From contig NC_088312.1 of NCBI RefSeq assembly GCF_910592395.1, forward strand, positions 9,238,001 through 9,302,000: 64,000 nt of DNA, in the 5' to 3' direction. The notes below the pieces were generated by a model that was given only the letters and a program-made list of their open reading frames with translations, was not told the origin of the DNA and did no database searches. Numbering within the stretch: position 1 is the stretch's first letter; each line of letters opens with the position of its first letter. This DNA is from Lineus longissimus (taxonomy: Eukaryota; Nemertea; Pilidiophora; Heteronemertea; Lineidae). A program made the translations under genes and the position numbers. Positions 34,666-43,997 of this stretch are shown in pieces.

Positions 34666-37080
34666 ATGCCCACCATGTTGCCAACTTTAGAAATGAACGG
34701 GCACACAAGCCCAGCGTTCGCATACGCAACGAACGCAAACTACCACCAAGTGTCTCATTATCGGCCGCAGTTTGGACTTGGCCAAGACAATCTTTACAGC
34801 TATGGCCACCGAAATAATGTTGAGGACCAAGGACTTAAGAATGGTACGGACCAAAATTCGCTGTTCTATCTGTCACCAAACCGGCCAAATTACAGATTTT
34901 CAACACCAGACTGCAGTACACAATCAGGAGGCGCTTCGCCGCCAAAATTTAAAAAATCGGAAACTTGTCTCGGTGGCGTTAACCAACTTTCTCGTCCAAG
35001 TAGTGTCACTAGTGTCACAAGTGATGAGTGTATTTCTAAGGACAGTGATGAGCACACACATGTGGTTATTCCGGGGCCGAATGGGGCGACCAGGAGTTGC
35101 CTGATGTGGGCCTGCAAGGCCTGCAAAAAGAAGGCATCGCCCACTGACAGACGACGGGCCGCGACCATGCGCGAACGCAGGCGTTTGGAGAAAATTAATG
35201 ACGCTTTTGAAGCGCTGAAGAAAAGGACTTGTACGAATCCGAACCAGCGATTACCCAAGCTGGAGATACTCAGAAGTGCTATAGAATATATCGAAAATCT
35301 GGAGGATTTACTGGAGTCAAGTAATCCTACACCGCAGGGACCATGTCTTGAAGACAGCAGGAGGAAATATTTGGTAAGTCATTTTGTGCCTTTGTCCCTC
35401 GTTAAAACAATGACACATATTTTAGCTACATAACAACTCGTGTGATGACAAATTAACTTACATGTACATCTGCCAAAGGGAGCGGATCCAGGCTCATTTG
35501 ACGAAAACGGAACTGGCTTCTCACGGGCGGACTAATGGCCAGGCAACCGATTCTTGTCCACAGGTGGACTGCACACCCTGCGCGGATGACTGTCACAACC
35601 ATTACAAGATTTCTGACGCAATATCGCGATCGTTTCTATAGTATAGGCTATCAGGGCAGGAAGCTGCACAAACGTGAAATAAGAAAGTGTTCTCTGCAAA
35701 AATGACCAAATTTGAAGGACGGTGTTCTCTGAGAATTTCTTTTATTTATAACGGATGCTTTTGTAGCTGTCTCTTTTTCGTGTATACTGTAATTCGTTTG
35801 ACACGGTTGCTCTGATATAAATACCGCCATTTCGTTCTTGTTTCAGAATGGTGTTTTTAATGCGCCTTCATACTGGACCATGGATTCTTGGAAATATCCT
35901 CAAAATAATAGCAATATGTTTCAAGCAGCAGGAGCGGGTAATTATCGTTTAGTCCAACTATGTATCAAACATACATGTATACGGGGTGTAATGTTTCAAA
36001 ACGTGGGGGCTCTCAAAGGCGGGATGATTCACCGCGAATTCGCTCCGACTAATAACGGCTGAAACCCACCGAATTTTTAGGCAATCCTCATCAAGAATGT
36101 TTGGAAATCATTCCTCATTTGAACTAACATCATATCATGGTATCCTGCCTCGCAGATTAGATCACTTCAAGTTTCGAATGCTAGGTATAAACGTCGCCTG
36201 TCATGCAAATATTCCTCGATGGCTGTGAAAATTCATTTTCTGTTAACTCCATGATACCCGGGAGGCCTGCTGGTCGCAACATGACCCCTGCTGGTGGTAA
36301 CCCATAAACTGATCCTTATACCGGTGTTGATTATAATTTGAAATTCATCCAAAATCGAACTAAGGACAAAGTCACAGGATAGTAGTAGCTGAAATAAATG
36401 CTTTGCAAGCCACCTTTTTGGCCTCGTTTCCTTTCAATACTCGCGTTGTATTTTTTCTAAACGAAGTAAAATATACAAATAGAGTATTGCATGGACAACC
36501 CATCCATACAGCAATTTGCAATAAATTCACCAGTACCAACCTCCCACTAAACGACCAGTTGCTCGAAGCAATCAAACAATGAAACGTACTCTTCTTGTTT
36601 ACCTGCTCTGCTGAAGACACTGTAATTAGCAGAACATCTTCGCCAAGAGGAAAAAGGTATCATCGAACTCATCACCAAATTGTTGGATATACTAAGAGAG
36701 TTAACCCACTAATAAATTTTTACTTTACACTTCCACGACGTGTTATATTGGGGAATATTGGTTCCCTCCTACCAGGTTTGACACGACTGGGCCGGTGCCG
36801 GGGGCCAATGCATACAGTGGCCGTATAGCGCGGTTCGCTCTGGGTACCAAATTACAATGGGGCCCGAGTTGCCTGGCCAAATAATAAAAACTGGGGGACG
36901 GGCAACAGATACAAACGCGAGCAATGGTGAAGCAGTGTCCCTCCTCATTTTCCATTCTCTCCATTTCTCAGTGTCTTTCGTATAATTTCAGACCTCTCCA
37001 ACGGTTACGGGGACAAATCAAGTATCGACTGCCTGACATCGATGGTGGACAATCTACACAGGTCATCTATTCAGTGCTGA
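34666..37080 (+). CDS. MRF: Myogenic regulatory factor, tandem copy 2, 295 aa
   Basis: Exons 34666-35373, 35847-35937 and 36992-37080 (phases 0 and 1), 888 nt. The start at 34666 is the first in-frame ATG; the next, three codons on, is also possible. The N-terminus is Tyr/Asn/Pro-rich. The Cys/His-Trp segment is altered (HVVIPGPN...[13 protein letters not shown]): the His next to the first Cys is missing and two residues are inserted. The bHLH at about 161-217 ([37 protein letters not shown]) keeps Ala-Thr and the junction lysine. The helix III motif is [13 protein letters not shown]. It therefore has all core myogenic residues, with divergence in the cofactor-binding segment. Gene structure is identical to copies 1 and 3, showing tandem duplication. 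Confidence 0.95.
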
Positions 37081-37476
37081 GCCCCCCAGAATCAGATGAA
37101 CGAGAAATTGACAACTGAGAATATAGTGTAGTGTTCAAAACGAAAGACTGAGAACGAAGGACTTCGAAGATAGCGATGGCCACGTATTAGTAAAGCACAT
37201 CAACACTAACATCCTCCCACGTCAGGCCTTCGCGTTCCAAAAATTCACCAATCAAAGTGTGTCACTTTATATTTGTCTGGGCTCCGGATCTAACTCTCGC
37301 GCTGCCAAAATCGAGGCCGGCGAACCAGGCTACTGCTTTGCGCCTGCCATGGGAGGACGAACAACAAGGATTATTTGGCGTTGAAGAACACACGTCGTTA
37401 CTGATGGAGTATACTGCAAATACTAGACCTAATTTATTGTTAAGAAACATAATTCAAGTATGCTATCATATCTGTA

Positions 37477-37482
37477 AATAAA
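37477..37482 (+). terminator. Candidate polyadenylation signal of MRF copy 2
   Basis: AATAAA about 400 bases after the copy 2 stop, the first good hexamer on this strand. Confidence 0.45.
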
Positions 37483-37573
37483 AACAACAAATCAATCAAT
37501 AAAGCGACCAAGGATGAAATGAAAGTAAACCATAGTTTCGTTTGTGGATGCTTGCCAACACCCCAGCGTTATT

Positions 37574-37691
37574 GGGCGATATGAATAAAGACTAGCAAAT
37601 GCTTTTACTTCAATTCTGTACAGAAAGGCCTAGTGTAAATGTACATAAAGTTTTAGATAAAAGCATTTGCTAGTCTTTATTCATATCACCC
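37574..37691. repeat. Inverted repeat, 33-bp arms, 52-bp loop
   Basis: Arms 37574-37606 and 37659-37691 are reverse complements with one mismatch. The left arm starts GGGCGATATGAATAAAG. AATAAA occurs in the left arm on the plus strand and in the right arm on the minus strand. The transcribed form would be a strong hairpin. Confidence 0.85.
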
Positions 37692-39375
37692 ATTGTCCTT
37701 CAGGTCACTGTCTTGTTTTTTTCTGTCATTTCGCACCAAACCTCAGCGAGGCACCTCGGTTTTGGCCAACATATAGTACATCAGTTTACTATCAAGTAAT
37801 GTTTCTTTCAAGCCAGACTGTAATTTCTTATGCTGGTGACTGAGGAGGACTCGCGAACGGTGTGGCCTACTCCTGGTGTTCTTGGCTAAAATATGTTGGT
37901 GATTATAGACGTCCCAGGTAGATGAAGTTAGCTGTCATCAGTTGGGTGAAAAAGTGACGGAAAACTAGGAGTTGAATATCCCCAAGGAGAGCCTCCCCAT
38001 CACGGCTGCTGAAATCATTCATTAACTGCACCTGGACCGACACATTGACGTCCTTTTGATCACGGTCACGTCGTAAGAGTAACATACCGATTTTAGCTAG
38101 GGTCTTTAACCCGCTAAGCATATATTGCACAAGGTACATTTCTCTGAGCTGTGAAAATGTACTGCACTGCACCTTCTTCCTGCTCCTTCAAGAAAATGAC
38201 CCCCATAAGCAGAATGACCAAACACGTAACAACTGAGTTTCGCGAAATTTTTGGCTAGGATTTCTTATCGAGGACAATGTCACAACCAGATTGGTGGGAT
38301 TGGTTGACTTCAAATGGAACTGAGAGTTTATACTCGTTTGAAGAAAAGCAGTCGACTTTATGATAAAAGAAGAAGCACACGCCCAGAACTCAATCCTTCA
38401 ACATTTGTTGCTGATTTAACATTCTGATACAGTTCCCAATTAAGTTACAAAATTTCGCTGGGAAGCGGCGCAGTCAATTCTCCAGACGGTATAGAGGCGG
38501 ATGAGCTTGATCTATTCCTCACCTGGGTTCAATTCGACAACTGGCTTTCTCTCTGAAGCGTCCACAAATACAAGCACTCGAAATTAACGAGCGACGAAGT
38601 GAAAAGTGATAATTTGTAGTGTTTTACATGATGTTTACAGATGTTACAATTTAGCGGGATGAACATTGCTAACTTTGATTACCAGAACACCTGAGAGGGA
38701 CCACTCATATCACCTGGCTCCTCCATGTCTTCGGGTTTTGCCATCCCCTCATTGGCCTAAACACCTAAACGACGCTATAAATCAATGATGAATCCAAACA
38801 ATTCAGCCCCCTGATGAGGAGACAATTTTCGGAACTCGAACATTGATTATTTTCTCTAGCGGAATGCGCAGTAATGTGTTTTCTCGGATAAGCAAGGATA
38901 AGTCCAGAGCGATGCATGAGAACGAATCATTTACCAACAATTCATGTTATTATTGCTTGTTTCAACCTAAGTTTGTCCAGTTTAGCAGCCAGCGCATGTT
39001 GATTATAACATGCGCGTGTCCGCCAAAGTTTGGTGAAACGAAGCATGCGTTCGGGAAGTTTCGGCATAAGTTGGCCAGATTTAGCTGTGTATTCGATGTA
39101 TCATTCAGCTAGCATCATGGTGAATTTAAAGGTAAAACGAATAAAACACAAGACAATTTCTGGTCCGGGTCTTGTTGGATGTTTTTGTTGTACTTTGGTA
39201 CACGAAAGGCACCTGGATTTAAAGTCTAACTTGATGTGAGACAAGCAACAGAAAAAGGTATACATCCATCACAATTCCTCAGTCCCAACTGTTCTTATCC
39301 ATTTCCTAAACAAGTACAATAAAGAACTGAGGTGAACAGAGTTAGCAATGCTTGTATCGCGTACGTAAGGTTAAG

Positions 39376-41201
39376 ATGCAGGAAGACCAAGAGACCGAAA
39401 GTAGTTGTGACGGTGACGGCAGTTTGCTGACCGGGGACTCAGAGGGAGAATTTGAGGATCATCCCCATGTCCTTGCCCCAGGGTCCACGCACAGGTGTCT
39501 CCTCTGGGCGTGCAAAGCCTGCAAACGCAGGACATCGAAAAAGGACCGCAGAAAGGCTGCAACAATGCGAGAGAGACGCAGGCTGAAGAGGGTGAACGCG
39601 GCGTTTGAAGCGTTGAAGCGAAGGACATGTTCGAATCCAAATCAACGGCTTTCGAAGATTGAGATTTTACGATGTGCTATTGGATATATTGAAAGTTTGG
39701 AGGATCTCTTGAACTCGAGTCATCCCGTTACGGAACAATGTGATTATGCTGCGAGGAGTGGACAATCCGAATACGGCAATCGATTTAATACGGTAAGTAT
39801 AAAGTAAAGATGGGTCAAGCTTTTTCTAGAGTTTTACTTTTCATAATGTACATGTCCTGCGTGAAACCACCTCCACGACTTAATTAATGGTCAGTCAACG
39901 AAAGTGTCCTTATCCTGCGGTATCGGCGCCCATGTCTTTTAGTGTGTTGTCTTTGAAGATTCAACCTGTTCCCAAATAACTGATCTGTAATAATCCCACT
40001 GGCTTGTTAGAGCGGACAATCTTATAGTGAGTGATATACATATTGCAAACAATTACTGAATATTGTCTTGCCATAAAATTGTCTTGCAGTTATACAAAAA
40101 AGACCGGCCTCTCTGTCAAGAACTGATCTCTTCATCTGGACATACCACCAAGCCTGTCATGAAATGTTCAGTTTAGTAAATCCAAAAATGTCAGCAAGTC
40201 CAAAACCCACCCTGTCCCATCTGATCTGTCCGCTACGTTTGTCCCCTCCCTTTTCACCGAATGTCGCCACTATCATCCGCGCACGTTCTTGTCATGTGCG
40301 TTTAAATTTTTGTATTCCTATTCCAGTTACCACAAGAAATTGTCATGTGCGTTTAAATTTTTGTATTCCTATTCCAGTTACCACAAGAAATTGCTTTTGA
40401 TCGACAGAGCACGCCCGCTAGTGATGGTACGGTATATGGTAGAAATGGTGAGCTTTCTATTATTCTATCGATGACAAAAGGCGTGTCGCAAACAAGGGTT
40501 CGCGCTTGAATTGCGAGTTTTCCGTAAAAAAGACTGTCTTCATTCACGATATTTGTGATTGCCTGCCCTTATCTATACCGATTTAACTCATGCTATGATA
40601 TTCATTGAAAGAAGAAGTTGCCAAAGAGTTTGGAACAGCCGATATGAGTTACAGACAAAATGAGCGCACAGGCTACCTTCCGGCGTTTAATGGGCACTTT
40701 TCAGTTCATTGACACATTGGAACAACTGTTGTTCGGCAAACAAGCAAGGAAGGCGTCATCCCATTCAGTGAATTAACGGCAGACGTTCTGGGCCACGTGC
40801 CGAACGCTAATGAGTTACAATATAACATTTCCTCCTGGGTCTAATTTTTTTATGCCGAAGTTAGATGTGGTTCGCTTAGTAGGAGTCAGCTTGTGTGTTT
40901 AAATTTCAGTATCGTTTTGTAGGCCGGAGGAATAATTGATCATCATTGCACTGGTTTTTAAAAGCAAAATAATTTTATTATTTATATAAAAGCGAACTGA
41001 CGAAAAATTCTCATTTCTGGTGTATAGTCAATCATGTTCCTATTTCTTTACTCAATGAATTGGTTTTTTGCAGCCTACTACGACAGCAGCATGAGCGGGA
41101 GTTTGTCAACGCTGGATCGTCTTTCAACAATTGTACAGAGCATTCGTCCCACCAATGATGCCAGCAATGGGAAATTACAAGGTTCTCCACCGGCACCGTG
41201 A
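39376..41201 (+). CDS. MRF: Myogenic regulatory factor, tandem copy 3, 204 aa, divergent basic-helix junction
   Basis: Exons 39376-39792, 40378-40447 and 41074-41201 (phases 0 and 1), 615 nt. The start [10 protein letters not shown] is the first in-frame ATG and gives a short acidic N-terminus of about 36 residues. The Cys/His-Trp segment [22 protein letters not shown] follows, close to the vertebrate MyoD form. The bHLH spans about 57-114 ([18 protein letters not shown]). Ala-Thr is kept, but the myogenic junction lysine is replaced by arginine and preceded by lysine (LKRVN against LSKVN in MyoD). The helix 2 entry has Ser for Pro ([10 protein letters not shown]). The helix III motif is [13 protein letters not shown]. 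The exon 2 acceptor lies in a perfect 51-bp tandem duplication. It is the shortest and most derived copy, perhaps specialised. Confidence 0.94.
40290..40391 (+). repeat. Perfect 51-bp tandem duplication spanning an MRF3 splice acceptor
   Basis: Copies 40290-40340 and 40341-40391 are identical. Each carries the pyrimidine tract, the AG and the first 14 bases of MRF3 exon 2. The distal acceptor (exon start 40378) keeps the frame open. Using the proximal one reads into a TAA within the second copy. Confidence 0.92.
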
Positions 41202-42039
41202 ACAAGCGCAAAGGGCTCAGTGATTTCTCATAGTTTAATTCAAGGACTAATAGAAACGTGGACGGGACCGTTCGGCTTTCCGAAGACGGGACAAACCTAA
41301 CGCGACCACTGAGAGGTTTTAAAAATTTAGTCCCGTCACCGTCTTCAAGACTTGTCGTATTTCAAGCTTGGCTTTGTCACAACCACGTTGGTTTCTGCAC
41401 AGTTTTGTCTCTAAACGTGTCATCCCCTTTTACAAATCTGTTCTGAAACCAAACATAAACGCTCATTTGTTTGTTAACTGCTAAAACAAAGCTCTCTTTA
41501 CAGAGCTGGTCAACAGTATGTTTTTGTGGGAGAGGCAAGCAGCAAAACGTCCCAACTCAGTGAGAGAATAGAGTAATGAAGATATGAAGTGTACATATAA
41601 AACCTACATAAAACGAGTATATATAAAACATGTCAATACTAAAATACTGGTTGTACTTTATTTCTTTGGGAGCAAATGGACAAAACCAGATGCCTTTTTA
41701 TAAATCTGTACAGCTTCATTTCTACCATAGCATGTCCAACAGGGAGAGTCAACACAACCACAGAGAGCACTTGAACCTGAATTGACAAGAAAGTGAAGCT
41801 AATTTATTTGGTTTTGTTTGGAGAAATAACAATGTTGAAGAAATTCACCCAACATCCGGAATCAATCGGGGACCTTGGGTGTTATTCCAACACGACTTCG
41901 CCCCCATAGTAGAATCATAGGGTTTGAATTGATACTGTTTGTTTTAGGTTGGAGACAATGCATCCTTATTGGTTTATAGATATGCATAAACCAATTATTT
42001 TTGCTTGGTCATTGGTTAAGAAGTTGGTCATTGATATAG

Positions 42040-43241
42040 GTGGGTGCGGGTGACCCTTGGCCTACAAATGGTCATCTCCATAAACCTGGATGACAATGTC
42101 AACCTGCAGGGCGACAATCGTAGTTACAGTGAATACCACTATCGACCTCTGTACAAAATGTATAGAACCAGAACTTACCATAGACTCATGAGATCAGCCA
42201 AAGATGAAATGGCCAGGGCCATTGTGCTCACCTCATGTGGAGGAAAGATGGATAAAGAGCATGGTCTTGTGTCATGTAGTGTTAGGTTTGATGTAGGTCC
42301 AAGCAATTACAATTTCCCCAAAATGGCCAATTTACAGTACATTCGACCTCTGTGACCTTGAAAAGTAGGTCAAATCAAAGAAGACCCGGGTGACACATTG
42401 AATGGATGTTAGAATTAGATGTACCTATGATATAAAATTGGTGCCAATCGGGCAAGTCATTACTAGGAATAATGGCATTTTGAAGAATTTAGGATTTGGC
42501 CCCCTCCCTGGAGGCCAAACGGCAAATCAGATCGCACCAAACTTCGGTACCTGAGATCACCTGACCAAGGGGTACATGTGTACTTAATTTGTGATCAATA
42601 GTCATTGCAGTTAAGAAACATGCCATAGTTACGCCTGACGGCGAATTTACGCCATTTGACCTCTGTGACCTTGACAAGAAGGTCAAATTAAAAACCTGTG
42701 TGACATATACTGTATGGTGGTTAGATGTACCCATGATATCAAATTGGTGGCAATCGGGCAAGAAGTTAAGGAATAATCACATTTTTAAGGTTTTTGGATT
42801 TTGCCCCCTGGTGGTCAAGTGGTGAATCATATTGGACCAAACTTTGGTCCCTGAGATCACCTGACTAAGGGGTAAATGTGTACCAAATTTGGTATCAATA
42901 GTCATTGCAGTTTAGAAACGTGCCATCGTTACATCCTAACGGCTAATTTACACCATTTGACCTCTGTGACCTTGAAAAGGAGGTCAAATCAAAAACCCGG
43001 AGGAAATATGATGCACCTTTGCTAGAAGTACCTACCATATTTTTTTCAAAATTTCCCGACTACTATTAAGGGAGATATTGCATATTTTCACTTTTAACGT
43101 TTGGCCCCCTGGTGGCCAAACCATGAAACGAATCGGACCGAAACTTGGTCTCCCAGGTGTCATTACATAAGGGTACATGTGTACCAAGTTTCAACTCGAT
43201 AGCTCTAACAGTTACGAAACGTGCCCTGCTAACGGACGACG

Positions 43242-43303
<62 letters not shown>

Positions 43304-43356
43304 ACGACGGACGCCACGGTATGGGATAAGCTCACCTCTGCTAAGAGGTGAGCTAA
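42040..43356 (+). mobile_element. Helitron-like (HINE/DINE-type) non-autonomous repeat, left boundary approximate
   Basis: Three imperfect units of about 300 bp are marked by GACCTCTGTGACCTTGA at about 42345, 42658 and 42959, each followed by AGGTCAAAT. They share ACTTGGT-CCTGAGATCACCTGAC-type and GGTACATGTGTAC-type words. The units lead into a CGA/GAC microsatellite (43232-43312). The element ends with an 11-bp perfect hairpin, AGCTCACCTCT (43329-43339) and AGAGGTGAGCT (43344-43354), and CTAA. Tandem repeats, microsatellite, short 3' hairpin and a CTRR terminus, with no TIR or evident target duplication, are the layout of small Helitron/Helentron derivatives. Family assignment is inference. 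Confidence 0.5.
43232..43312. repeat. CGA trinucleotide microsatellite
   Basis: About 80 bp of (ACG)n interrupted by GGACGACGGACG. It gives rise to meaningless poly-arginine open frames on both strands. Confidence 0.95.
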
Positions 43357-43715
43357 AAAGGGGCAAAAACAGTGATGTTTTTTACTTGAATAATGTATTA
43401 TTTACAGTAAAATACATGTTTTATAAAAGTTTATGTAAAAGAGGCCAATTATAAACTGCAGAATAATTTACAATTACATCAGTTAGCAAAATGACTCGCA
43501 ATGTACAAAGGTCCTACATATAATTTCAGGATCTTTCCTATTTCATTTCAAAGACAACAGTCTTATTCTCTTATTCAAAATAGCCAACATTTTAAGATCC
43601 AGTCTTTTATTGAACTTGAAAGTACACATGGAGATACCCAATGTGAAATGCTGCATTGGAGTACACCAATCTCAAAATGTAGTTTGTCGTAATTAATTCA
43701 AAATTTCATGTTGCA

Positions 43716-43721
43716 TTTATT
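43716..43721 (-). terminator. Candidate polyadenylation signal of CIP2A
   Basis: AATAAA on the minus strand, about 280 bases after the CIP2A stop. A second one lies at 43606-43611. Confidence 0.5.
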
Positions 43722-43997
43722 TCAAAGTGTGCAGCATCAGATAAGAATTGTTTTACAGAGGCAAATAAACTAATTAGACTGTACTACCTTGACCACAAAT
43801 GCAGCTTTCTACACACTATACTATATCAGATTGTAGGCCATGCATCCTACATGTATAAAGTAGTGCATGGTGTTTGTCAATTGATAGAGCTGATTCTATC
43901 ACTATCCCTTTGTCCGTCACAGACTGGACAGACATGACTCAGTTTCCTTTTACATTTTGTTTTACATGTATATCAGAAATTATTGTGAAATTGCTCC

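Larger units (their letters stand above)
37081..39375. other. Spacer between MRF copies 2 and 3
   Basis: About 2.3 kb. It holds the copy 2 3' UTR, a 33-bp-armed inverted repeat at 37574-37691 and the upstream region of copy 3. A minus-strand open frame at 37903-38172 contains an exon-like piece (LREMYLVQYMLSGLKTLAKI with a TTTCACAG acceptor and GTATGT donor), but no partner exons were found. Confidence 0.45.
41202..43997. other. Convergent spacer between MRF copy 3 and CIP2A
   Basis: Contains the MRF copy 3 3' UTR, a large Helitron-like interspersed repeat (about 42040-43356) and the CIP2A 3' UTR. No further coding exon is seen. Open frames inside the repeat are low-complexity or without known domains. 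Confidence 0.5.

Noticed and set aside
40104-40172. Alternative MRF copy 3 exon 2 starting after TTGCAG ([14 protein letters not shown])
   Set aside because: There is no usable donor before an in-frame TAG. The 40378-40447 exon has both splice sites and the same phase pair as copies 1 and 2.
43066-43351. Arginine-rich proteins on both strands
   Set aside because: Translation of the CGA microsatellite in the Helitron-like repeat.
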